Part shown: positions 1 through 7,185 of the stretch, piece by piece
How the letters are laid out: each line of letters starts with the position of its first letter
Position numbering within the stretch: the first letter of the stretch is position 1
The notes under the pieces: generated by a model
What the model saw: only the letters and a program-made list of their open reading frames with translations
Told to the model about the DNA's origin: nothing
Database searches by the model: none
NCBI GenBank assembly: GCA_900551365.1
Contig: URVZ01000032.1
Coordinates: forward strand, 1-18,149
Source: an uncultured Collinsella sp.
GTDB lineage: Bacteria; Actinomycetota; Coriobacteriia; Coriobacteriales; Coriobacteriaceae
DNA: 18,149 nt
Direction of reading: 5' to 3'
Translations under genes and position numbers: made by a program

Positions 1-219
1 GAATGAAGATGCGTGCGATGGGGGCGAGGCGAATGGCTGGGCGGTATCGATACGCTGGTTCAACGGCATCATATTGACCACATAGATTATCAAAACCGTC
101 GTAAAACCCCTGGTTTCAACTACGGGGAGTGTCAACGGTATTCATTTTTTCAGCAATGCCGTATTTACGTAATGTCGTTATTACATAGTTCTGTTATTTC
201 GTTTTGCCGTGTGCCGGGT

Positions 220-282
220 TTTAGGGCAGAGCCCTAAATCGTACGCCGCCGGGCAAAACGCAGTTTTGTACGGCGGCGTACG
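220..282. repeat. Left half of a large inverted repeat: two adjacent hairpins
   Basis: TTTAGGGC/GCCCTAAA (220-227 and 231-238, 3-nt loop) is followed directly by a 12-bp stem CGTACGCCGCCG/CGGCGGCGTACG (240-251 and 271-282). That stem encloses a second perfect stem, CAAAAC/GTTTTG (254-268). The block is present again, inverted, at 459-504. Confidence 0.75.
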
Positions 283-458
283 ACTCTTGCGGAACCGAAC
301 TATGACACAACGCAACTGTGTCATAACGTAACTACGTAGTAGCGTAGCTGTGCGATAACGCGATTACGGCAAATCGAAATAACAGAACAACGTGACTGTG
401 GAATAGCAGAACAATTGAACATTGAACTAATCGCGCCTGAAAATTTTCCGCAAGTGTC

Positions 459-504
459 GTGCGCCGCCGTACAAAGCCCGGCGGCGCACTAGGGCTCTGC
501 CCTA
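459..504. repeat. Right half of the large inverted repeat: two adjacent hairpins
   Basis: An 11-bp stem GTGCGCCGCCG/CGGCGGCGCAC (459-469 and 479-489) is followed by TAGGGC/GCCCTA (490-495 and 499-504). Read on the - strand, the order and sequence match 220-282 with a shorter inner loop. The two blocks therefore form a head-to-head arrangement around about 176 bp of iterated words. Confidence 0.75.
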
Positions 505-802
505 AAAACCCGGCGCCCTTGGCGGCGTTAAAAAGTGACGCAATAACGTTGTTACGTTATTGCGTTATTACACAGTTCGGCAGTCACACTTTTACATTGT
601 TGCGGCATGACACAGTTACGCGATGTCTCCGGTGCGTCTCGGTAAAAGGTTCGCTACCGGACAGCCACCGGACACCGAGGCGATCTAAGCGCGGCGATGG
701 TTTGCCGTGAAATGTGCTGTGAGATGAAAAATCTCGCAAGAGACGCGAACTTGTACCTCCATCGTAAATGTAGCCACAAGTTCGCAGCCGTTGGCTCTTG
801 CC

Positions 803-815
803 AGGGCTCCGCCCT
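803..815. repeat. Third copy of the AGGGC-NNN-GCCCT hairpin
   Basis: AGGGCTCCGCCCT matches the motif AGGGCTCTGCCCT seen at 491-503 and, inverted, at 223-235. Three copies of the same 13-base dyad in 600 bp suggest a protein site or a repeated structural element. Confidence 0.55.
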
Positions 816-945
816 TGGACCTGGGTCGGTAAGTCGACTGCGACTGCATCGGTTGATTGATGGCAGTTGGAATTGACGCCGTAGCTTTTAAATCTGTTAT
901 GAAGCGTGAAACTCAAAAACTCATCGTATTGATTTTCATTTGATT

Positions 946-989
946 CGAAACGCCTGCGCAAAAGTCAAACGACTCGCGCGGGCGTTTCG
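946..989. repeat. Long imperfect hairpin
   Basis: Arms CGAAACGCC (946-954) and GGCGTTTCG (981-989) are continued inward by GCGC/GCGC after one mismatch, with a loop of about 16 nt. On the + strand the right arm is followed by a T-rich run, so it may work as a terminator for something read from the left. Confidence 0.5.
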
Positions 990-1456
990 GTTTTCGTTTC
1001 GCATCTCAAATCGCGTCTAAACAAAACGTGAGTTTTGAAAATTGATAGCGACCTCTGGTCGCGATCATAGGCGGCTTGACCGCCGCATGAAAATCGACTC
1101 GCCATTCGAACCGTAATGCGATTCGCGGTACCTTTCGACAATCCAACAACGCTACGAGTCTCACTAAAGACTCTCCGCGTCATTGAAATGTCGAAAGCTG
1201 CCTCAACTTTTTCGCAAGCGTATCGAAAAACGATTCGATAAAGTCGAATGTTTGCGTCACGGGCGCCGCAAACCCGCTCCGCTCTCGCTACAGCGAATCT
1301 CTAACACTCAGCATCCTTCGCGTTAAAAATTCACTTTCGCTCACGGTCTTCACGCAGTTACAACGCCGCGAGGCCTCTCGCTTGGAATGAGGCCTCTCAT
1401 TCCGCGTCTACACTGCGTTTCGCCCAATCCCCGTTCCGGAGATTGCAAGATGTACA

Positions 1457-1581
1457 TAAATCATGATAACCGGGCCCGTAGTCCCTGTTATCATGATTTA
1501 CGAATCTTGCTTTTCTCCTGTCACGGAGAAAAGGGAAAGAGTGAACGCAGCACGCTTTTTGCGGGTTGGTTTCACTCTTTC
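1457..1581. other. oriT: Candidate oriT / relaxosome binding region
   Basis: Three hairpins stand in a row 90-220 bp before mobC. The first is a perfect 14-bp dyad TAAATCATGATAAC/GTTATCATGATTTA (1457-1470 and 1487-1500). The second is CTTTTCTCC/GGAGAAAAG (1510-1518 and 1525-1533). The third is an 11-bp dyad GAAAGAGTGAA/TTCACTCTTTC (1535-1545 and 1571-1581) whose loop holds an inner CGCA/TGCG pair and a T-run. Two further small hairpins with identical GCCT loops precede it at 1368-1381 and 1384-1403. A dyad series directly upstream of a MobC-type gene is the usual oriT layout. I could not place a nic site by homology. Confidence 0.55.
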
Positions 1582-1638
1582 TAAAAATTAAGCAACCATA
1601 GCAAGAGGTGACGGATGCCAATCCTCAGTTTCTTGCTT

Positions 1639-1667
1639 ACTTTTCCGGAGGCCACTCCGGAGAAAGT
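1639..1667 (+). promoter_or_regulatory. Hairpin that buries the mobC ribosome binding site
   Basis: ACTTTTCCGGA (1639-1649) can pair with TCCGGAGAAAGT (1656-1667), with one extra base in the right arm and a 6-nt loop. The right arm contains the GGAGAAAG Shine-Dalgarno sequence of mobC (ATG at 1674), so folding would hide it. This is a plausible translational control element. Confidence 0.5.
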
Positions 1668-1673
1668 AGAAAA

Positions 1674-2327
1674 ATGGCACGAAATGAATTCGTAAAGGCT
1701 CGCGTTTCTCCTGAAGAGAAAGAGATCTATCAACAACTTTGCGAACAAGCTGGTTGTACGGAAGCTGAGTTGATTCGATCCGTACTGATTCATCGGGAAA
1801 TCTCACTTGATGATCTCGATGACGAAATGCAAGTTCTTGATCGGAAGAAAAAGGCCCTCCATAAGCAACAGGAGGATTACGGGAGAGCACAGGCATCGCG
1901 TAAAACCGATGAACGTGGCGAGCCGATTTCTGAAAAAAGGAGTATTCCGTTCCAAGTAATGCTCACTGCTCCAGAAAAAAAGGCAATTGAGCAGCGTGCA
2001 GCGGCGCTCGGCATTTCTGCAAGCGAACTGGTTCGCCGCAGCGCAATTTACGGAAAGATCGAATCATTCAATTTTGACATCGCGGAAGTTGAAAAACTCC
2101 ATCATGAGTTATTGAAGGAAGGAACAAACCTCAATCAGCTGATGTATTTTGTGAACGCCCAAGGGCTTCCCGCGTACAACGAGAAAGCTGTTTTCCGAAC
2201 GCTTGAAAAGGTTTATCAAAATGCTCGAAAGGTCGACCGGTTCATCGAGAAATTAGAGAAGCGTTATCACGTCGACTATATTCCAAGCGATTATTTGGCA
2301 GATGAACCAGACAACAGAAATCTTTAA
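1674..2327 (+). CDS. mobC: MobC-like relaxosome accessory protein with two RHH units
   Basis: A 217-residue soluble protein that should bind oriT DNA and help the relaxase nick it. It carries two similar ribbon-helix-helix units: residues about 6-40 (FVKARVSPEEKEIYQQL, then ELIRSVLI) and about 92-126 (PFQVMLTAPEKKAIEQR, then ELVRRSAI). The MobC family signature G-x-NLNQ followed by N-x-x-G sits at residues 150-164. The C-terminus is helical and charged. The ATG at 1674 is chosen because GGAGAAAG lies just upstream; the frame is open further 5' without a good site. In most mobile elements mobC is followed by, or overlaps, a relaxase gene. None follows here: the next + strand gene is an unrelated regulator. 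MobC assignment is fairly sure; whether it is still functional is unclear. Confidence 0.8.
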   Translation: MARNEFVKARVSPEEKEIYQQLCEQAGCTEAELIRSVLIHREISLDDLDDEMQVLDRKKKALHKQQEDYGRAQASRKTDERGEPISEKRSIPFQVMLTAPEKKAIEQRAAALGISASELVRRSAIYGKIESFNFDIAEVEKLHHELLKEGTNLNQLMYFVNAQGLPAYNEKAVFRTLEKVYQNARKVDRFIEKLEKRYHVDYIPSDYLADEPDNRNL

Positions 2328-2627
2328 CTCGGACCTATACTTCGCGAATGATGCGCACAGCGCCATTGCAAGACCGATCGCAAGGCCAACGGCCGCTATC
2401 TTTGCATAGCTCCTGCCCGCGCGTCCCAGTTTTCGGCCTAAAACGGGATGCATTATCCGAACCGGCGCTCAAAAGGAAACCGTATCCCGCTTTGGGGCGG
2501 GGGCTGCGGAAAATTGGCCCGTGATCTGGTTCGGATTGGAGTATGCGTTGACCGTTGATGTTGGCCGGTGTGGGCATGGAGATAGATGAGTGGATCGAGC
2601 GATATAATGACATGCTATGGAGGCCAT
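2328..2627. other. Intergenic junction between mobC and the regulator
   Basis: No supported gene was found. On the - strand a short frame from about 2453 begins with a basic stretch and a hydrophobic segment (KIAAVGLAIGLAMALC) but has no ribosome site and runs into the mobC 3' end; it could be a truncated gene head. A TATAAT box stands at 2603-2608, close before the preferred regulator start. The stretch may mark the left edge of the inserted module. Confidence 0.35.
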
Positions 2628-4766
2628 ATGCTCTTTTCCCGCCGTTCTGCCACATCTGCCTGCGCCATTGTGCTTATCGTAATGGCGGTTACCCCTTATC
2701 ACCGGTTTTCATCTTCAATCGGCTTGGCATCAGGTGCAATGACCTGGCTCGTTATCCTTGGCGCATGCCTCGCGGCGTTTGGTCACGGTGTTGCGCTCCG
2801 CAAGGGGAGAGAAATAAGACGGCCGGGTCGCCTTGGCGTCTTCGGTGTTTTCCTTGCTGCTATTGCGGTGGTTCCCGAATGGGTCGACTTGGCCTTCTAT
2901 GCTCGCGGAGATTCTATTCCAATCGCGTTTGCACCAATCTGGTTGTTGCATGGTGTTTCGTGTGCCTTGTGCTTCACTGGGTCGTTGCTCCTCTCATATG
3001 TAATTTGGGATACGGCGGGCTCTCCTTTGATACGGGGGGCGGCGCGGGACGGCGAAAGGGGGACCCGCCGATCGCAGAGCGCGCTTTTTGCAGAAACAAT
3101 AGTTGTCCTGTCTTGCCTGCTGTTTTGCTGTCGAGTTTCATGGAGAGTCGTTCCCGAGCCATGGGGGATGTCCCCTGTAACGGCCGTATCAATTGGCTTA
3201 GTGCTTTTAATTCCTCTGGTCTATCTCGTGTTGGCTGTGGCCCCGCCGCTTTGCTGTCTCCGCGCCTTTGGTCGGGGACAGAGCGACGTGTTTGCCCGTT
3301 CTGTGCTCGTGGCAGTCCCCATTGGTCTTGTTCCGGCTGTCGAGGCGGCATACTTCGCAAGCGATGCCGCGATCATTGTATTGCTTGCGATGGGGTCCGC
3401 TATTGCTGTTGCCTTCGTGTGCACGTTGCTAAGGGGGGAACGGGACAACAATCCGGATATTGCCTGCGCGTCCGACCCATTCGATGCGGGAGTGTTTTCC
3501 CCTGCCCTGTCGCCTCGAGAAGAGCAGTTTGTTCGACTGCTGCTCAAAGGGAAAACGCCGGCGGAAATTGCCAGGGAGACGGGTACGAAGCCATCGACGG
3601 TGCGAACAACGCTTCACCGAGCATACGGGAAGGCGTCGGTTGCGGGCTCACGCGAGCTCGTGGCGTTGTTTGCAGGTGAGGGTGATGCTGTAGGGCCTGA
3701 GCCGCTGCAGCGGCATGCTGACGATATGTTGGCATCAGCTCGAACGCGCCGGCTGTTTCGATACCTGCTCACATCATTTTTCATCCTCCTTGCGGCGGGT
3801 CCCTTGGTAATGGCGGATAGCGATTGGGGGTCCGGTGTTTCGTGGGCTGTCGCCTTTTCTCTTGCAAGCTATGCATTGGGTCTCGGACTGTTTCTGTCGC
3901 TACGCTACACGGGTGGAAAACCGAATCGTGAAGCTGATCTGGATAGAGCGGATGGGGCGATTGGGCTTGGAAGCCCGTGCGTGTGGGCGATACTGTCTGC
4001 CGTGGAATGGGCTTTTGTTTATATCGCGGCATGGAGGTGCATACGCGATCCGTTGATGGCTGCACCGGTCCTGGTTTGCGGCATAGCGTCTATGGCTTCG
4101 CTCGCTGTTAAGCTGCGCCCGTTTAAGGTTCATGCCCATACTCGGGCTATCGCGCCATTGGTTGTGATAGGTGTGGATGCTTTAATCTATGCAGCAACTA
4201 GGGGGCGAATTCATGGACTTGCGGTACTGACGGGGATGCTGCTCACGTATATAGTGCTGCGAAGCTGTCCGCAGCGCAAAATGCTTGGGGTATGGATGCT
4301 CTGCTTTGGGGCGATGGCTCCCGTTTGGGTTGTCTTGCTCAACATGGTGCAGGATCTGACGGTTTTCAAGCCGTTGTTCCTCGCGTCGTTGTTGGGGCAT
4401 AGTTCGGCTGTCAATGTCGTCGTGGCAACGGTGATCGTCTGCTGGTCTGTGCCCATATTCGTCACGCACATCGCGCTCGCCCGCTCGGTTGAGGACGAGA
4501 AAGCCGTCTTGGAGTACCGCGCGAACGGGTCCACCGAAACAGCCCGCGTGCGCCAGCTGGCCCTGCTTATGTCTCGCTCCCTTTCTAATGTTCAGTCGCA
4601 AATCTTGCTGATGACGGCAGAGGGCGCAACGACAAAGGCTATTGCGGAGGATGTCGGTTACGCTGCATCTACGGTGCAAGCACTGCGGTCTGCATCTTAC
4701 CGCCAGTTGAGGATCAAGAATAAAGCGGAACTTGTTTCATTGTTATCGCAGGTAGATAACGTGTAA
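2628..4766 (+). CDS. Duplicated membrane-bound LuxR-type regulator (8TM-HTH-8TM-HTH)
   Basis: A 712-residue protein built of two similar halves. Each has about eight hydrophobic segments followed by a LuxR/GerE-type helix-turn-helix. The first HTH lies near residues 290-345 (LSPREEQFVRLLLKG, EIARETG, STVRTTLHRAYGK). The second is at the C-terminus, about residues 640-712 (LLMTAEGATTKAIAEDVGY, STVQALRSASYRQLRIKNKAEL). LuxR HTH domains bind promoter DNA; here both would be tethered to the membrane. The first half keeps the LSxRE start of the domain, the second is more diverged. The ATG at 2628 has GGAGG four bases upstream; an ATG at 2586 with GGAG is the alternative and adds 14 residues. It precedes, in the same direction, the secreted-protein/ABC operon it probably controls. 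The signal sensed is unknown. Two domains of this kind in one chain are unusual. Confidence 0.85.
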   Translation: MLFSRRSATSACAIVLIVMAVTPYHRFSSSIGLASGAMTWLVILGACLAAFGHGVALRKGREIRRPGRLGVFGVFLAAIAVVPEWVDLAFYARGDSIPIAFAPIWLLHGVSCALCFTGSLLLSYVIWDTAGSPLIRGAARDGERGTRRSQSALFAETIVVLSCLLFCCRVSWRVVPEPWGMSPVTAVSIGLVLLIPLVYLVLAVAPPLCCLRAFGRGQSDVFARSVLVAVPIGLVPAVEAAYFASDAAIIVLLAMGSAIAVAFVCTLLRGERDNNPDIACASDPFDAGVFSPALSPREEQFVRLLLKGKTPAEIARETGTKPSTVRTTLHRAYGKASVAGSRELVALFAGEGDAVGPEPLQRHADDMLASARTRRLFRYLLTSFFILLAAGPLVMADSDWGSGVSWAVAFSLASYALGLGLFLSLRYTGGKPNREADLDRADGAIGLGSPCVWAILSAVEWAFVYIAAWRCIRDPLMAAPVLVCGIASMASLAVKLRPFKVHAHTRAIAPLVVIGVDALIYAATRGRIHGLAVLTGMLLTYIVLRSCPQRKMLGVWMLCFGAMAPVWVVLLNMVQDLTVFKPLFLASLLGHSSAVNVVVATVIVCWSVPIFVTHIALARSVEDEKAVLEYRANGSTETARVRQLALLMSRSLSNVQSQILLMTAEGATTKAIAEDVGYAASTVQALRSASYRQLRIKNKAELVSLLSQVDNV

Positions 4767-4801
4767 ACGCCTGAGCAATCAACTCAATAGCGGGTGTTTA
4801 C
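4763..4801 (+). terminator. Hairpin overlapping the regulator stop codon
   Basis: GTAAACGCC (4763-4771) pairs with GGTGTTTAC (4793-4801) with one G-U pair, and the left arm contains the TAA stop. The loop is long (21 nt) and no U-run follows, so it may be a weak terminator or a partial barrier between the regulator and the operon. Confidence 0.35.
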
Positions 4802-4834
4802 AGACATCTTTCTCTATTCATGCAAAAGTTGCCG

Positions 4835-4846
4835 TGCGTCGACGCA
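4835..4846. promoter_or_regulatory. Candidate operator: perfect 12-bp palindrome
   Basis: TGCGTCGACGCA is fully self-complementary and ends 29 bases before the start codon of the secreted-protein gene. Position and symmetry suit binding by a dimeric regulator such as the LuxR-type protein just upstream; this is inference. Confidence 0.4.
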
Positions 4847-4875
4847 TTATTGACCGCTTTTGATTGGAGAAAGCC

Positions 4876-5388
4876 ATGATTAAGCCAAGGAGCGCTGTTG
4901 CTCGACTCGGAGTCGGGTTGGCGATTGTTGCGGGTTTGTCGATGGGCGCACCTGCCGCATCATTTGCTCAAGATGAGTTTGACACTTCCCAGGTTTCTAG
5001 CATTTCGCAGAGCGCGGATGCCGGAATTGCCACATGCAAGAACAACGAAGATAGATATTTCGCTTTTCAATGTTCTGGCACGAGCGCAACTGGCTATCGC
5101 CAGAAAGAAGATTCATCTTCAGTTTACACTTTGATCCAAGGCTATTCAGGAAGGCCGTTACGTTTGTACGTGGACGGCGCCTATGACAATAGAGGAACGG
5201 GCACTATGAATTGCACGCAAGGCGTGTATCGCGCCAACCACGCGGGCGAATGGGAGATGTATAACCTCGTTCGCGAGAATGGGCGCAGCCATGCTCGTCT
5301 GACTGCCTGGGCCGAGTCCGGATACGGCACGGTCTATGGAAAGTGGAGCCCCGATTGCTTAGGCCATTTTAACAAACTTCCCTCCTAG
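4876..5388 (+). CDS. Secreted four-cysteine protein (DUF2712-like), putative bacteriocin or peptide substrate
   Basis: A 170-residue protein with a clear Sec signal peptide: basic residues, a hydrophobic core (LGVGLAIVAGLSMG) and a likely SFA|Q cut after residue 31. The mature part, about 139 residues, has four cysteines (54, 66, 113, 161) that could form two disulphides. It is rich in Tyr, Gly, Ser and Trp and ends with a GxWSPDC motif (155-161). The pattern GYRQK...SSVY...G...WSPD recalls small secreted proteins annotated DUF2712 or neighbours of lactococcin-972-type loci, as I remember them. The start is the ATG six bases after GGAG. It stands first in an operon with two permeases, an ATPase and an exported DUF5028-like protein, as expected for an exported antimicrobial or signalling protein. 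It could instead be an immunity or adhesion protein. Secretion is well supported; function is inferred. Confidence 0.75.
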   Translation: MIKPRSAVARLGVGLAIVAGLSMGAPAASFAQDEFDTSQVSSISQSADAGIATCKNNEDRYFAFQCSGTSATGYRQKEDSSSVYTLIQGYSGRPLRLYVDGAYDNRGTGTMNCTQGVYRANHAGEWEMYNLVRENGRSHARLTAWAESGYGTVYGKWSPDCLGHFNKLPS

Positions 5389-5416
5389 CCAATCCGCAGC
5401 TTCTTGTTGTGATTAG

Positions 5417-5448
5417 GGCCGGGCCGAGCGCTGCTGCTCGGTCCGGCC
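5417..5448 (+). terminator. Strong 13-bp hairpin between peptide and permease genes
   Basis: Arms 5417-5429 and 5436-5448 (starting GGCCGG and ending CCGGCC) pair over 13 positions with one G-U pair and a 6-nt loop. No U-run follows. A stable stem here could stabilise the upstream message or act as a leaky terminator, giving more peptide mRNA than transporter mRNA. Confidence 0.6.
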
Positions 5449-5467
5449 AATGGAAGGGTGATGTCGG

Positions 5468-6349
5468 TTGAATAAAAATCTAATTCGGCACGAGTTGTCC
5501 AAGATATCTGGAAACCCAATATTTGCGTTGGCTCTTACTTTGGCGATTGTAATTTCGATGGCAGCTGCCGTCGAGGCGTGGTGGACGCTCGAGACTGAAC
5601 GCAAACAGCTGTTATCTTTTGGCTACGGCATTGGTCTGCAGTCTCAGACATACTCCGGCCAAACGCGTGTAAGTAGCTTTGGTAACTGGATTGTTGTGAG
5701 CGCGAATGCGCCGTTGTTAGCGTCGGTGTTTTTCTATGCGCTGCCGTTGCTTGCCATGTTGGCCGGGTCGTGGTCATGCCTGTCCGAGCGTTTGAGCGGT
5801 TACGAGGCACAGATCTGCACGCGTGTTTCTAGAAATGCATACGTGAACGTGAAGATGCTGTCTGCTTTCCTCTCTGCGTTTGCGGTCACGGCTATTCCGC
5901 TACTCGTGAACTTTCTGATTGTCTCCATACTGTTTCCCGCGTATCTCCCCCGAGTCGACGAATCGACTTACGTCGGGCTCTATCTGCATAGCTATTTTTC
6001 TGGCCTGTTTTATTCCCGGCCTCTGTTATACGTGCTGGTTTATACGCTGTTCGATGCGGTGGCGCTGGGGGTTCTATCCATGGCCGTGACCGGTCTGTCG
6101 GTTGTGTTCCGCAGCAGAATCAAGGCGATGGTCGTTCCATATCTGATTATGGTTGCATGGCACTTTGTTAACGACTGGATTTTTAGCGTCCTTTCATGCG
6201 TCGGCTTTAACTGCAACATTCTTAACAGCATCAGGTCGGAATCACTAAATAACTGGCCCGACATCCGAGCGGGGGTTGCGGAAATCATCTTGCTGTTCGT
6301 CTTTTCTTTGGTTTCCGCGAGATTCTTAAAAAGACGCGAGGTGGTCTGA
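5468..6349 (+). CDS. ABC transporter permease subunit 1 (ABC-2 type)
   Basis: A 293-residue membrane protein with about six hydrophobic segments. The first is FALALTLAIVISMAAAVEAWW near the N-terminus, followed by an extracytoplasmic stretch to about residue 75; four more lie centrally and the last is near residues 268-287. It ends in a basic tail, KRREVV. The N-terminus (NKNLIRHELSKISGNPIF) is typical of ABC-2 type permeases of the bacitracin/lantibiotic immunity class. The start is a TTG at 5468 preceded by GGAAGGGTG; a nearby ATG at 5461 is out of frame. Its TGA overlaps the ATG of the second permease (TGATG), implying coupled translation. It should form a complex with the next two gene products to export or expel a substrate, perhaps the upstream secreted protein or a toxic peptide. 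Confidence 0.8.
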   Translation: MNKNLIRHELSKISGNPIFALALTLAIVISMAAAVEAWWTLETERKQLLSFGYGIGLQSQTYSGQTRVSSFGNWIVVSANAPLLASVFFYALPLLAMLAGSWSCLSERLSGYEAQICTRVSRNAYVNVKMLSAFLSAFAVTAIPLLVNFLIVSILFPAYLPRVDESTYVGLYLHSYFSGLFYSRPLLYVLVYTLFDAVALGVLSMAVTGLSVVFRSRIKAMVVPYLIMVAWHFVNDWIFSVLSCVGFNCNILNSIRSESLNNWPDIRAGVAEIILLFVFSLVSARFLKRREVV

Positions 6350-7185
6350 TGCTGTTTAGGCTGGTCGCCGCGGACCTGAGGACCGTTTTGAAGAAGAACA
6401 TCATTGCTTTTATTGCGGTTGCGGCAGTGACCGTTGCAAACTTGGTGTACGCCTACGGATTGTCTTCTGTGTATGGGGTCAGGACGGATACCTTGGGGTT
6501 TGCGGATAATCTTGCGCTCGTGTTTGCCGGATCTGCTCCGTTTGAGCCTAGGCCCGGGGTCATGTTTGTGCCTCCGTTAGGGTGGCTATTCCTCATTCTG
6601 CTTATTCTCTATACAACACTCGATTATCCGACCGAATCGTTGCACGGGCTTGGTTTACAAGCACTTGTTCGATGCCGGGCAAGAACCCTTTGGTGGGCCT
6701 CGCGTTTTATCTCAGTGGCGGCGGTAACGGCATTTTCACTGCTCGTGGTGGTTTGCTCTGTTGTGATTTGGAGCTTGGTGGTGAGCTCCTCGTTCAGCGA
6801 GGTCATTCATGGCGAGTCGCTTCAGCTGGCTAATTTGGCGCCGTGGTTTCTCAAAGCTGCCGAGGCAGATGCGCTGCCGTTTTTCATAGGTCTCTTATTT
6901 GCTTTCGAGGCGCTTGCGTTTGCGCAGGCAGCGGTCGGGTTTGTGCTTGGGCCGTCAGTCTCGTTTGTGGTTTTAATGAGCTACCTGATCTGCTCGGCAT
7001 ATGCACGACATTGGGCGCTATTGGGTAACGCCTTGATGCTGTTGCGCTGGGGCGGAATTGTCAAAGAGGGAATCGCGGCGGGCTCGAGCGTCTTGTCATC
7101 AATTGCGATTATGTCGTTATGCCTATCGCTGGGCGGACTGTGGTTTCGAAGGGCAGACCTTATAGAAAAGGGGGACAAGATATGA
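6349..7185 (+). CDS. ABC transporter permease subunit 2 (ABC-2 type)
   Basis: A 278-residue protein with about six membrane segments, for example NIIAFIAVAAVTVANLVYAY near residues 17-36, LGWLFLILLILYTTLDY near residues 73-89 and a last one at about 245-265. It begins with LFRLVAADLRTVLKK, again the short basic head usual for these permeases. It overlaps the first permease (TGATG at 6347-6351) and the ATPase (ATGA at 7182-7185), so the three are translationally coupled. The two permeases differ clearly in sequence, suggesting a heterodimeric channel. The substrate is not evident from the sequence. Confidence 0.8.
   Translation: MLFRLVAADLRTVLKKNIIAFIAVAAVTVANLVYAYGLSSVYGVRTDTLGFADNLALVFAGSAPFEPRPGVMFVPPLGWLFLILLILYTTLDYPTESLHGLGLQALVRCRARTLWWASRFISVAAVTAFSLLVVVCSVVIWSLVVSSSFSEVIHGESLQLANLAPWFLKAAEADALPFFIGLLFAFEALAFAQAAVGFVLGPSVSFVVLMSYLICSAYARHWALLGNALMLLRWGGIVKEGIAAGSSVLSSIAIMSLCLSLGGLWFRRADLIEKGDKI

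Larger units (their letters stand above)
160..625. repeat. Iterated short words around GTTATNNCACAGTTACG, both orientations
   Basis: Variants of one word recur on both strands. Forward forms include GTTATTACATAGTT near 178, GTTATTACACAGTT near 564 and ATGACACAGTTACG near 607. Reverse forms lie between 310 and 400, reading GTTATGACACAGTTGCG and GTTATCGCACAGC on the - strand. A longer match, TTCTGTTATTTCG followed by T/A and TTTGCCGT, occurs forward at about 189-210 and inverted at about 365-387. The words resemble iterons, or DnaA boxes with one extra base, but no exact DnaA box was seen. Confidence 0.5.
1..1456. other. Gene-free, hairpin-dense leader region upstream of mobC
   Basis: I see no convincing coding region in this long stretch: the open frames are short, lack good ribosome binding sites and show no recognisable domain. 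It holds a dense series of inverted repeats, itemised separately. Further perfect small stem-loops are CAAAAC/GTTTTG at 1022-1037, GCGACC/GGTCGC at 1048-1062, GGCGG/CCGCC at 1070-1084, GAGTCT/AGACTC at 1156-1173 and TATCGAA/TTCGATA at 1221-1240. This composition fits a replication, mobilisation or regulatory region of a plasmid or integrative element. The first 85 bases could be the 3' tail of a gene from outside the window, but this is weak. Confidence 0.6.

Noticed and set aside
2..85. Open frame from the left edge, possible 3' end of an outside gene
   Set aside because: Only 27 codons, no recognisable motif; cannot be told from chance.
220..504. CRISPR array
   Set aside because: Repeats are inverted, unequal and without regular spacers; no cas genes.
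160..625. DnaA boxes in the iterated words
   Set aside because: The words have an extra base relative to TTATNCACA; no exact match was found.
584..1183. Two - strand open frames of 125 and 72 codons
   Set aside because: No ribosome site, no domain, and they run through the hairpin-rich region.
2253..2453. Short - strand frame with a hydrophobic segment
   Set aside because: No ribosome site and the 3' part is antisense to mobC; kept only as a possible truncated gene head.
2555..3679. Long + strand frame over the first half of the regulator
   Set aside because: Cys/Arg-rich shadow in another frame of the LuxR-type gene.
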